From positions 62,001-126,000 of the forward strand of contig NZ_JABFMP010000012.1 in NCBI RefSeq assembly GCF_013359595.1: a stretch of 64,000 nt of DNA, in the 5' to 3' direction. The position numbers and the translations under genes are program-made. The notes beneath the pieces are model-generated. The model did not search any database. It saw only the letters and a program-made list of their open reading frames with translations, and was not told the DNA's origin. Positions 1 through 7,872 of the stretch are shown here, piece by piece. Each line of letters starts with the position of its first letter. The first letter of the stretch is position 1. Source of the DNA: Pseudomonas sp. C1C7. Lineage in GTDB: Bacteria; Pseudomonadota; Gammaproteobacteria; Pseudomonadales; Pseudomonadaceae.

Positions 1-890
1 TCCGACAATGCCCCGCCAATCGGCAGCCAGAAGAAGTTCGACACACCCACCAGCAAAGTCACCAGCAGCGCATCGGAGGTGCTCAGGTGCAGCACAGTTT
101 TGCCGAAGGTCGGCGCGTACACGGTGATCAGGTAGAAGGCGGTGGTGGTCAGGGCGACCATCAGCATGCCGGCGAACACGGTGACCCAGTTTTGCGCCAA
201 GGTGCGGAACACTTCGCGCATGCTCGGGCGGTGTTTACGGGTGGCGAACTCTTCGGTTTCTTCCAGGTTGCGGCGCAGCAGGAAGATGAACGGCACGATC
301 ATGCAGCCGACGAAAAACGGAATCCGCCAGCCCCAGTCGGCGATGGCCGCGGGCGCCATCCACTGGTTGAGGGCATAACCCAGGGCGGCGGCGACAATGA
401 TCGCCACTTGCTGGCTGCCGGACTGCCAGCTGGTGAAAAAGCCCTTGCGGCCGGGCGTGGCGATCTCCGAGAGATACACCGAGACGCCGCCCAGTTCGGC
501 ACCGGCCGAGAAGCCTTGCAGCAGCCGGCCGACCAGCACCAGCGCCGGGGCGAACAGGCCGATGGTTTCGTAACCGGGCACCAGCACAATCAATATCGTG
601 CCGCTGGCCATGATCGACAGGGTGACGATCAGGCCCTTGCGCCGGCCGACGTCATCGATGTAGGCACCGAGCACCACCGCGCCCAAAGGACGCATCAAAA
701 AGCCCGCGCCGAATACGGCGAAGGTCATCATCAGGGAAGCGAATTCGCTGCTGGCAGGAAAGAACACCGACGCGATCTGCGTGGCGTAGAAGCCGAAAAG
801 AAAGAAATCGAACTGTTCGAGGAAGTTGCCCGAGGTGACCCGGAAGATTGCGCTGGCCCGGGAGCGTCCGCGCGGAATTGTGGCTGTCAT
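1..890 (-). CDS. MHS-family MFS symporter (citrate/tricarballylate type), 3' end outside the window
   Basis: Reading from ATG at 890 leftwards, the frame stays open to the window edge (about 296 codons), so the C-terminal part is missing. The N-terminus has the motif [18 protein letters not shown] near residue 17, typical of the metabolite:H+ symporter family members for citrate and tricarballylate, followed by the family-typical loop [13 protein letters not shown] after the second membrane helix and [15 protein letters not shown] after the fourth. It should import a di- or tricarboxylate with protons across the inner membrane. The substrate cannot be fixed from sequence alone. No partner catabolic gene is visible in the window; the next gene is on the other strand. 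Confidence 0.85.
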   Translation of the reverse strand, partial: MTATIPRGRSRASAIFRVTSGNFLEQFDFFLFGFYATQIASVFFPASSEFASLMMTFAVFGAGFLMRPLGAVVLGAYIDDVGRRKGLIVTLSIMASGTILIVLVPGYETIGLFAPALVLVGRLLQGFSAGAELGGVSVYLSEIATPGRKGFFTSWQSGSQQVAIIVAAALGYALNQWMAPAAIADWGWRIPFFVGCMIVPFIFLLRRNLEETEEFATRKHRPSMREVFRTLAQNWVTVFAGMLMVALTTTAFYLITVYAPTFGKTVLHLSTSDALLVTLLVGVSNFFWLPIGGALS

Positions 891-1181
891 CGATAAGTAC
901 TCCACCGCTTTTATGACGTACGCCGACAGGTTGTGGCGCACGGATCTTATTGGGGCGGATAGTGGCGCAGGGGGATCGATATGTTAATTGCATAGTTGGC
1001 ATGCATTGATGCGTGAAACGGATCAATGGGTGTGGCCGCTCTGGCGCCTTCGCGGGCAAGCCTCGCTCCTACGCAGACCGCGTTCAACCCATAGGAGGCC
1101 GTCGCGATCTTGCAGCCAGGGCTAGACTTGAGTGGCAGGCTATCCGCAACTTAATCGTCCGCCCGGCAGGAGGTCATCAGC

Positions 1182-1904
1182 ATGACTACCGGTTCTGCCA
1201 GCCCTGCGCCCGCATCGGAGAACTCCCAACTCTCCGCCCACTTCGGCGGGCCGGCCTTGTTGTTCGGTGCGTACTTGTTTTTCTATTCGTGGCTGCATCT
1301 GTTCTATTACTTCAAGACCTTCGGCATACCGCTGGTTTCGCTGGATATCTCACTGTATTTCTATCTCGCCTTCGCCTGGACCGTGGCGAAGCAGTTCGGT
1401 GTCCAGGCCCTGGCGGGGCTGGGCATCGGCGCAATCCTTTATGTGGCACTCAATGGCGGGTGGTCTTGCGACAACCGGCATTTTCCCTACTTCCTGCACA
1501 GAGCCCTGTTCGCGATTTTCCTGATCATCGGCCTGTGGTGTACGTCGGTTGTGGCCGAACATTACGGCACGCTCCAGGCGCAACAAGTGCGGGACGGTGG
1601 AGTGCTGCGCCCGATCCGCTTGCACTTCGATGAAAAGCACATCAATGACTTTCCGCCTGAACTGATGGCGGCGACAACCAGCAAGGACGGTGGTGTGAAA
1701 GAGGCGGTACTGCTGATCGAAACGAAGGAGATCTATTACGTGCTGGTGCAGAAGGTGCTGATGAAAACCGATAAACAGGAGCAGCGTTACGACTCCTTCG
1801 GTACGGTGTATCAAGTGCCGAAGAAGCAGGTGACCTACGCTCAAATCGATGTGCCCAACATGTCGCGCAAGAGCGACACGTGGTCTTTGGAGCAATTCAA
1901 ATAA
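1182..1904 (+). CDS. Uncharacterised inner-membrane protein
   Basis: 240 residues with a strong AGGAGGT ribosome site about 8 bases before the ATG. Residues about 25-45, 52-82 and 105-125 are hydrophobic and look like three or four membrane helices; the C-terminal half (about 130-240) is hydrophilic and probably forms a separate soluble domain rich in beta-type sequence. I do not recognise a family. The next gene starts 36 bases downstream on the same strand and encodes an exported protein, so the two probably form an operon and may act together in the envelope. Confidence 0.75.
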   Translation: MTTGSASPAPASENSQLSAHFGGPALLFGAYLFFYSWLHLFYYFKTFGIPLVSLDISLYFYLAFAWTVAKQFGVQALAGLGIGAILYVALNGGWSCDNRHFPYFLHRALFAIFLIIGLWCTSVVAEHYGTLQAQQVRDGGVLRPIRLHFDEKHINDFPPELMAATTSKDGGVKEAVLLIETKEIYYVLVQKVLMKTDKQEQRYDSFGTVYQVPKKQVTYAQIDVPNMSRKSDTWSLEQFK

Positions 1905-1940
1905 GGGTCCGCAGTGGATCGGACCGATGGCAGGTGCGCT

Positions 1941-2465
1941 ATGACCAGATCCCTGATTGCTTTGGCACTCTTGACGGGTGTCGGCGCAGCGCAAGGCGAA
2001 CAGATTTTGATGATGCCCGGTGGCGAACAGTACCTGGGCAATCAGACGGTGGATCAGTCGGGGATTTTCGTCGATTGCGACAAACGCCCGCATCGTTCGG
2101 CCGATGGAAAGATCCAGCCGACCAGCCTGCGGTGCAAGGATGACACCAAGATCCATGCGTCCGCGCAGCCGCTCATTACCCAATCACCGCTGGAAGTGGT
2201 GAGCGTGAATCCTGAGCAAAAGAAGATCGAAGTCATGGAAGGCAGCACGATCAAGATCCTCGACCTGAAGCAGTTTCCGGATTTTCACTGGTTTGAATTC
2301 AACAAGGGCGACCAGATCGGCATCGTGACTGAAAAGAAAAGCAGCACGGCGACCTGGATCCTGCCGGAAGCGATCTTCGACAAGGACTTCGCTGTCGATG
2401 CCCGGAAAAAAGAGCAGGACAAGAAAATCCTGGAGCAGCTGACTCACCCCGACAAAGGTGCCTGA
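1941..2465 (+). CDS. Uncharacterised exported protein
   Basis: 174 residues starting at the ATG at 1941; a start at 1914 is in frame, but the 1941 start puts a clean signal peptide (MTRSLIALALLTGVGAAQG) at the very N-terminus and has AGGTG just upstream. Mature protein is hydrophilic and Lys-rich at the C-terminus, with two cysteines (in the CDKRP and RCKDD segments) that could form a disulfide. No known family recognised. It follows the membrane protein gene closely and precedes an FKBP gene by 71 bases, so a periplasmic partner role for the upstream membrane protein is possible but unproven. Confidence 0.7.
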   Translation: MTRSLIALALLTGVGAAQGEQILMMPGGEQYLGNQTVDQSGIFVDCDKRPHRSADGKIQPTSLRCKDDTKIHASAQPLITQSPLEVVSVNPEQKKIEVMEGSTIKILDLKQFPDFHWFEFNKGDQIGIVTEKKSSTATWILPEAIFDKDFAVDARKKEQDKKILEQLTHPDKGA

Positions 2466-2536
2466 GGTGTTGCCAGGCGGATGATTTTCTGGGAAAACCA
2501 CGCCCCTCGAATACTCCCGGTAGACAGACCATCGTC

Positions 2537-2875
2537 ATGAAAGAAGAACTGCAAATCATCGATCTCCAGCAAGGCGACGGCAAGGCCGCCGTCAAGGGCG
2601 CGCTGATCACCACCCATTACCGTGGCTGGCTGGAAGACGGCACCGAATTCGACTCATCCTACAGTCGGGGCAAACCGTTCCAGTGCGTGATCGGCACGGG
2701 GCGTGTAATCAAAGGATGGGATCAGGGGCTCATGGGCATGCAAGTGGGTGGCAAGCGCAAGCTGCTGGTGCCGGCGCATCTGGGCTATGGCGAACGCAGC
2801 ATGGGCAAGATCACGCCGAACTCGAACCTGATTTTCGAGATTGAATTGCTGGAAGTTCTGACGCGGGATGATTGA
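2537..2875 (+). CDS. FKBP-type peptidyl-prolyl cis-trans isomerase
   Basis: 112 residues forming a single FKBP domain without signal peptide, so cytoplasmic. Landmarks are YRGWLEDGTEFDSSY (about residues 28-42), VIKGWDQGLMGM (57-68), the GKRKLLVPAHLGYGER segment and the final NSNLIFEIELLEV strand, all core FKBP-fold positions lining the prolyl-binding pocket. It catalyses cis-trans isomerisation of Xaa-Pro bonds during folding. Length matches minimal bacterial FKBPs. Followed by a REP-type inverted repeat. Confidence 0.93.
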   Translation: MKEELQIIDLQQGDGKAAVKGALITTHYRGWLEDGTEFDSSYSRGKPFQCVIGTGRVIKGWDQGLMGMQVGGKRKLLVPAHLGYGERSMGKITPNSNLIFEIELLEVLTRDD

Positions 2876-2885
2876 CGCAGCAACT

Positions 2886-2966
2886 CTGTAGGAGCTGCCG
2901 CAGGCTGCGAACTTTTGACTTTGTTTTTCAAGACCAAAAGATCGCAGCCTGCGGCAGCTCCTACAG
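2886..2966. repeat. Inverted repeat of the REP type, possible terminator
   Basis: TGTAGGAGCTGCCGCAGGCTGCGA and its near-complement face each other around an AT-richer loop. It lies between the convergent FKBP and SDR genes, so it can serve as a two-way terminator. Confidence 0.8.
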
Positions 2967-2972
2967 GTGATT

Positions 2973-3716
2973 TCAGCGCAGGGTATACCCGCTATCCACC
3001 ACCCAATCCTGGCCGATCACGTTGCGCGCGCCATTGCCAAGCTGGAACAGGATCACATCGGCCACGGCCCCCGGCTCCAGAAACTGACCGTCGAGCAACC
3101 GCTGGTTGACCGTGCTGGCCACGGCGTTCAGCTCTTCGTTCTTCAATCCCAGGGTCGACCAGATGGGCGTCGCGGTCGGGCCCGGGGACACGGTGTTGAT
3201 GCGAATGCCGTGAGGCGCCAGTTCCACCGCCAGCGTACGCGCGTGGTGGATCAGCGCGGCCTTGGAGGCGATGTAGGCGGCCAGGCCCGGGAAGGTCACC
3301 TGTGCCAGGAAGGTGCCGATGAACACCACCGAGGCCGATGCCGCCAGATGCCCGCGCAGGCAGGCCAGGGTGTTCAGCGCGCCGGCACCGTTGACCGCCC
3401 ATTGCCGGTCGAAGGCCGCCAGGTCCAGGCCGTCGGCCAGTTGCGCGATACCGGCGTTCGGTACCAGGAAGCTTACGGGGCCCATGTTCGAGGCCTGTTT
3501 TGCCAGGCGTTCCAGGTCGGCCGGTTGGGTCACATCACCCGCAACCCACGAAAGCTGGGTCCTGAAGCGTTCAGCCAATTCCCCCAATCCACCGATCTGA
3601 CGCGACATCGCCAGCACACGCGCCCCCTGGCCCAACAGGCGTTCGGTGACAGCCAGGCCGATCCCGGAACTGGCGCCGGTGACCACCGCCAGACGATCTT
3701 GAAAAGCGTTGTTCAT
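2973..3716 (-). CDS. SDR-family oxidoreductase with Thr at the catalytic Ser position
   Basis: 247 residues, classical short-chain dehydrogenase length. TGASSGIG (13-20) is the dinucleotide-binding motif, NAG at 87-89 is the structural motif, and Y148-x3-K152 is the catalytic pair. The tetrad Asn is probably N109. Thirteen residues before Tyr148, where the catalytic Ser normally sits, is Thr135. Substrate unknown. The ATG at 3716 follows a purine-rich AAAGGAAACC stretch on the minus strand. The gene is divergent from the MEKHLA gene, and an ANR/FNR-like box lies about 110 bases upstream, suggesting oxygen-responsive control of one or both genes. Confidence 0.88.
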   Translation of the reverse strand: MNNAFQDRLAVVTGASSGIGLAVTERLLGQGARVLAMSRQIGGLGELAERFRTQLSWVAGDVTQPADLERLAKQASNMGPVSFLVPNAGIAQLADGLDLAAFDRQWAVNGAGALNTLACLRGHLAASASVVFIGTFLAQVTFPGLAAYIASKAALIHHARTLAVELAPHGIRINTVSPGPTATPIWSTLGLKNEELNAVASTVNQRLLDGQFLEPGAVADVILFQLGNGARNVIGQDWVVDSGYTLR

Positions 3717-3822
3717 ACAGAGGTTTCCTTTTGGTCAGTAAACTTTTGCAGCTCACATTCCAAAAAGCGGGCCAAGGTGAGAGGCCTTCAAGTACGGGCG
3801 TTCCAGGTTGATTGTGGTTATT

Positions 3823-3836
3823 TTGACCTGGATCAA
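3823..3836. promoter_or_regulatory. Candidate ANR/FNR box
   Basis: TTGAC-CTGG-ATCAA matches the FNR/ANR consensus TTGAT-N4-ATCAA at nine of ten defined positions and is extended by flanking T and A residues. It sits in the 240-base divergent region between the SDR gene and the MEKHLA gene. Confidence 0.6.
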
Positions 3837-3956
3837 AATTGGTCATTAAGACTTGCACGTAGTCAGAACGACTCCTACAGAGACGGTGTAAGGCTGTATT
3901 TTTTCGGCGCGCTTGAGTAGGGTCGCTGCCCATGAAAGTCATCGGAACAGTCCCCA

Positions 3957-4424
3957 ATGTCGAACTTCAAGGAAATGGTCCAGCAATTGGACGCCGCCTA
4001 TCGCCACTGGACAGGCACCGGCCTGCCAACACCTGCCTTTGCGAACGAAGACGAGCGTCTTGAGTGGTTGCACGCGCGTGCGCCTTACGCCTTGCTGGCC
4101 CATGGCACGCAAGCCGATCCGGTTTTCTACTATGCCAATGAGCAGGCGCTGGCCAGCTTCAAGTACCCGCGCGAGCAATTCATCGGCATGCCCTCGCGCT
4201 TCAGTGCATCGCCGCTGGACCGCGCCCTGCGCCAGACGCTGCTCGAACAGGTCACGGCCAATGGTATCGCCCATGGCTACAGCGGCTATCGGGTCGACAG
4301 GCAAGGGCATGCGTTCATGATTCACGAAGGCAAGGTCTGGACGTTGCTCGATCACAATGGCGAGCACCAGGGCCAGGCGGCGCTGTTCTGGCCGGACGCC
4401 GAGCGGGTCGGGCAGTTGGAGTAA
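3957..4424 (+). CDS. MEKHLA domain-containing protein
   Basis: 155 residues, soluble, no signal peptide. The whole protein resembles the MEKHLA domain, a PAS-like fold first described at the C-terminus of plant HD-ZIP III proteins and found alone in bacteria. Visible landmarks are the HGTQADPVFYYANEQAL segment (about 50-66), FIGMPSRFSA and the C-terminal GKVWTLLDHNGEHQGQAALF. Function is unknown; a small-ligand or redox sensing role is inferred only from the fold. It lies 79 bases before the radical SAM gene on the same strand, and an ANR-like box is about 120 bases upstream. Confidence 0.8.
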   Translation: MSNFKEMVQQLDAAYRHWTGTGLPTPAFANEDERLEWLHARAPYALLAHGTQADPVFYYANEQALASFKYPREQFIGMPSRFSASPLDRALRQTLLEQVTANGIAHGYSGYRVDRQGHAFMIHEGKVWTLLDHNGEHQGQAALFWPDAERVGQLE

Positions 4425-4503
4425 TCCGACCGGGGGCCAATGCCCGGGTTGTTTCGTGGCGGCAGACGCATTACTGTATATGCAAACAGTACAGGCCCGC
4501 CCC

Positions 4504-5724
4504 ATGGAACTCATCGACAAGCTCAGCATTCTCGCCGACGCCGCCAAGTACGACGCGTCCTGCGCCAGCAGCGGGGCGCCCAAGCGCAGTTCCGAGGGCA
4601 AGCGGGGGCTGGGTTCTACCGACGGCATGGGCATCTGCCACAGCTATACGCCGGACGGGCGCTGCGTTTCGCTACTCAAGGTCCTGCTGACCAATTTCTG
4701 CCTCTACGACTGCCAGTACTGCGTCAACCGCCGTTCCAGCGATGTCCCCCGCGCGCGTTTTACCCCGGAAGAGGTGGTAACGCTGACCCTGGACTTCTAC
4801 CGGCGCAATTGCGTCAGCGGGCTGTTCCTCAGTTCCGGGATCATCCGCAGCGCCGACTACACCATGGAGCAACTGGTCCGCGTCGCCCGCTTGTTGCGCG
4901 AGGAGCATGAGTTTCGTGGCTACATCCACCTCAAGACCATTCCCGAGGCCGATCCGGCGCTGATCGAGGAGGCTGGGCGCTACGCCGACCGCCTGAGCGT
5001 CAATATCGAGTTGCCCACCGATGCCAGCCTGCAGACCCTGGCCCCGGAAAAACAGCTGGGCTCGATCAGGCAGGCGATGCGGACCATCTACACCGGCGAG
5101 CAAACCGTGCTCAACGAACCCCGGACGCCCCGGTTCGCGCCGGCCGGGCAAAGCACGCAGATGATCGTCGGGGCCGACGACACCGACGACAGCACCATCC
5201 TCCACGGTGCGCAGGCGCTGTACGGCAACTTCAAACTGCGCCGGGTCTATTATTCGGCGTTCAGCCCGATTCCCCATAGCCCCAAGAGCGTGCCGCTCGC
5301 CGCGCCGCCGTTGATGCGTGAGCATCGGCTGTATCAGGCTGATTTTCTGCTGCGCAGTTACGGCTACTCCGCCGGCGAACTGCTCAAGGGACCGGGGAAC
5401 CTGGCGTTGGACATCGACCCGAAACTGGCGTGGGCACTGGCCAATCGCGAGGTGTTTCCGCTGGATCTCAATCGCGCCGAGGCGTCCCTGATCGCGCGAA
5501 TCCCCGGCATCGGCCTGCGCACCACCGAACGCCTGGTGGCGTTGCGCCGGGAGCGGCGGATTCGTTACGAAGACCTGGCCCGGATGCGTTGCGTGCTGGC
5601 CAAGGCCAAACCCTTCGTCATTACCAGCGATTACCACCCGCAGCAGGCCGAGGTCACCAGTCAGCTGCTTTACCAGCAACTGCGCGACCGGCCTCAGCCG
5701 CAACAGATGGGGTTGTGGGGATGA
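4504..5724 (+). CDS. Putative DNA modification/repair radical SAM protein (TIGR03916-like)
   Basis: 406 residues from the ATG at 4504; an in-frame ATG at 4480 has no ribosome site. The radical SAM cluster motif is C66-x3-C70-x2-C73 (CLYDCQYC), and C45 and C54 precede it. The C-terminal third has a helix-hairpin-helix segment (LIARIPGIGLRTTERLV) of the type that binds DNA backbone. This combination is characteristic of the radical SAM family that travels with a uracil-DNA-glycosylase-linked protein. The reaction is not established. Stop codon overlaps the next start in ATGA, so the two genes are translationally coupled. Confidence 0.88.
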   Translation: MELIDKLSILADAAKYDASCASSGAPKRSSEGKRGLGSTDGMGICHSYTPDGRCVSLLKVLLTNFCLYDCQYCVNRRSSDVPRARFTPEEVVTLTLDFYRRNCVSGLFLSSGIIRSADYTMEQLVRVARLLREEHEFRGYIHLKTIPEADPALIEEAGRYADRLSVNIELPTDASLQTLAPEKQLGSIRQAMRTIYTGEQTVLNEPRTPRFAPAGQSTQMIVGADDTDDSTILHGAQALYGNFKLRRVYYSAFSPIPHSPKSVPLAAPPLMREHRLYQADFLLRSYGYSAGELLKGPGNLALDIDPKLAWALANREVFPLDLNRAEASLIARIPGIGLRTTERLVALRRERRIRYEDLARMRCVLAKAKPFVITSDYHPQQAEVTSQLLYQQLRDRPQPQQMGLWG

Positions 5725-6542
5725 TTCACCTCGATTGCGACGACCTGTTCGACAACTGGCGCCAGCAGGCGCGCTGGCTGCTCAGTCACGAGGTCGACCC
5801 CAGTCGGGTCAGTTGGGCCAGTGACAGTGTGGCGGATCTGTTTGCCAGTGATGACGCACCGCCAGCAACCCAGGGGCCGTTCCAGGCTCGGGTTCCACGG
5901 GCCCTGCTCGATACCCTCGAACACGCCGCTCAATACCGGGGCGATCAGCGCTGGAGCCTGTTGTACGAAGTGCTTTGGCGGGTCAGTCATGGCGACCGTA
6001 CCGCGATGCTGGCCGGTGACCGGCTTGGCAGTGAATTAACCAGGAGAATCAAGCAGGTACAGCGCGAAGCTCATCATTTACATGCGTTCGTGCGCTTTGT
6101 GGCGGTGGCACAGAGTGAGGGGCCTGAATACGTGGCCTGGCACGAACCGGCCCACGACATCCTGCGCAGTGCCAGCGAGCACTTCATCGGCCGCATGGGC
6201 CGCCATCGCTGGCTGATCGCGACACCCCGCGACGGGGTTTACTACGACGGCCAGCAACTGATTTACCAACGACAGTGCTCGCCTGAGTGGCAGCAACTGG
6301 CGAAAAACGCCGACGATCCCCACGGCGCCATGTGGCTGACCTACTACAGCCACACGTTCAACCCGGCGCGTTTGAACCCGAAAGTCATGCAGGGACATTT
6401 GCCGGCACGGTTCTGGAAGAACCTGCCTGAAGGCGCATTGATCCCCGAACTGATCACCCAGGCGCGCACCGGCAAACAGCAGGACGGCCAGGCCAGCGGC
6501 ATCAAGGGCAGGGCGGGCAAGCGCATTGCCGAGCGCCGCTGA
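5721..6542 (+). CDS. TIGR03915-family putative DNA repair protein (DUF4130-like), no UDG domain
   Basis: 273 residues, start chosen at the ATGA overlap with the radical SAM gene. Landmarks are the RWSLLYEVLWRVSHGD segment, the HHLHAFVRF motif, the HEPAHDILR motif and the YYSHTFNPARLNPKVMQGHLPARFWKNLPEG block near the C-terminus, characteristic of this family. In many bacteria the same domain is fused to a C-terminal uracil-DNA glycosylase-family (UdgX-like) domain and the chain is near 480 residues; here it stops after a basic tail (RAGKRIAERR). The operon suggests action on DNA together with the radical SAM partner; the chemistry is unknown. Confidence 0.85.
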   Translation: MIHLDCDDLFDNWRQQARWLLSHEVDPSRVSWASDSVADLFASDDAPPATQGPFQARVPRALLDTLEHAAQYRGDQRWSLLYEVLWRVSHGDRTAMLAGDRLGSELTRRIKQVQREAHHLHAFVRFVAVAQSEGPEYVAWHEPAHDILRSASEHFIGRMGRHRWLIATPRDGVYYDGQQLIYQRQCSPEWQQLAKNADDPHGAMWLTYYSHTFNPARLNPKVMQGHLPARFWKNLPEGALIPELITQARTGKQQDGQASGIKGRAGKRIAERR

Positions 6543-6556
6543 TCGCGCCCAATAAA

Positions 6557-6588
6557 AAGCCCCCCAGTGCCGAGGCAATGGGGGGCTT
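6557..6588. terminator. Bidirectional intrinsic terminator
   Basis: AAGCCCCCCA and TGGGGGGCTT form a perfect 10-bp stem with a 12-base loop, with A residues on the left and T-rich sequence on the right. It separates the convergent TIGR03915 and ilvE genes. Confidence 0.9.
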
Positions 6589-6609
6589 CTGTTAGCCGCT
6601 GGTGTCAGG

Positions 6610-7629
6610 TCAAACCTTGACGATCCAGCCCGCTGGCGCTTCGACGTCGCCGGTTTGCACGCCGGTCAGCTCTTTGTAGAGCTTCTGGGTGATCGGGCCG
6701 ACTTCGGTTTCGCTGTGGAACACGTGCAGGTGGTCTTTGTAGCTGATGCCGCCGATCGGGGTGATCACCGCGGCAGTACCGCAGGCACCGGCTTCCTTGA
6801 AGTCCGAGAGCTTGTCGATCAGCACGTCGCCTTCGACCACTTCCAGGCCCAGACGGGACTTGGCCAGTTCGATCAGCGACAGGCGGGTGATGCCCGGCAG
6901 TACCGATGGCGATTTCGGGGTCACGAACTTGTTGTCGTGGGTGATCCCGAAGAAGTTGGCCGAACCGACTTCCTCGATCTTCGAGTGAGTCATCGGGTCC
7001 AGGTAGATGGCGTCGGCGTAGTGCGCCTTCTTCGCCAGGGAGCCGGGCATCAGGCTGGCGGCGTAGTTGCCACCGACCTTGGCGGCACCGGTGCCCTGAG
7101 GCGCGGCGCGGTCGAAGTCGGAGATGATGAAGTTGTGCGGGGTCAGGCCGCCCTTGAAGTAGGCGCCGACCGGGATGCAGAAGATCGAGAAGATGAATTC
7201 CGGCGCGGTACGCACGCCGATGTTGTCACCCACGCCGATCACGAACGGGCGCAGGTACAGCGCGCCGCCGGTGCCGTAAGGCGGGATGAAACGCTCGTTG
7301 GCGCGAACCACGGCTTTACAGGCCTCGACGAACTGGTCGGTGTCGACCTGTGGCATCAGCAGGCGACCGCAGCTGCGCTGCATGCGCATGGCGTTCTGGT
7401 CCGGACGGAACAGGTTGATCGAGCCGTCCTTGCAACGATAGGCCTTCAGGCCTTCGAAGCATTGCTGGCCATAGTGAAGGGCAGTGGAGCCTTCGCTGAT
7501 GTGCAGCACGTTATCGTCGGTCAGGGTGCCTTTGTCCCACTCGCCATTGCGAAAGTACGACAGATAGCGCTTGTCGGTCTTGATGTAGTCAAAACCCAGC
7601 TTGTCCCAATTGATGCTTTCGTTACCCAT
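6610..7629 (-). CDS. ilvE: Branched-chain amino acid aminotransferase
   Basis: 339 residues from the ATG at 7629, which has an AGGG ribosome site; an upstream in-frame start at 7644 is less likely. Class IV PLP fold with the segment EVGSANFFGI (PLP Glu region), GTGGALYLRPF and LPGITRLSLIELA, which match the long (about 340-residue) bacterial BCAT type. It exchanges the amino group between glutamate and leucine, isoleucine or valine, giving the 2-keto acids that the neighbouring bkd complex oxidises. Convergent with the DNA repair operon; its promoter lies in the gap after the bkd terminator. Confidence 0.95.
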   Translation of the reverse strand: MGNESINWDKLGFDYIKTDKRYLSYFRNGEWDKGTLTDDNVLHISEGSTALHYGQQCFEGLKAYRCKDGSINLFRPDQNAMRMQRSCGRLLMPQVDTDQFVEACKAVVRANERFIPPYGTGGALYLRPFVIGVGDNIGVRTAPEFIFSIFCIPVGAYFKGGLTPHNFIISDFDRAAPQGTGAAKVGGNYAASLMPGSLAKKAHYADAIYLDPMTHSKIEEVGSANFFGITHDNKFVTPKSPSVLPGITRLSLIELAKSRLGLEVVEGDVLIDKLSDFKEAGACGTAAVITPIGGISYKDHLHVFHSETEVGPITQKLYKELTGVQTGDVEAPAGWIVKV

Positions 7630-7790
7630 GACACCCTCTATCACTTAACAACCGTCGAAACGGTACAAGGCTTCTGACGTTTTTTGGATGGGGACAACAA
7701 TACTTCATTCCGGGCCTGTTTCGCAGCCCGGGCGATAGGGGGATTGGCAGATTTCTTAGCCTGCTCATCAAATTCCCCTTCCGGGAAGGG

Positions 7791-7867
7791 AAAAGATCGC
7801 AGCCTGCGGCAGCTCCTGCAGGAAAAATGCAATCCCGTGCAGGAGCTGCCGAAGGCGGCGATCTTTT
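7791..7867. repeat. Inverted repeat (AAGATCGCAGCC family) at the end of the bkd operon
   Basis: Left arm AAAAGATCGCAGCCTGCGGC and right arm ending GGCGGCGATCTTTT pair with one or two mismatches. It directly follows the lpdV stop and can act as the operon terminator. Confidence 0.8.
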
Positions 7868-7872
7868 GACCT

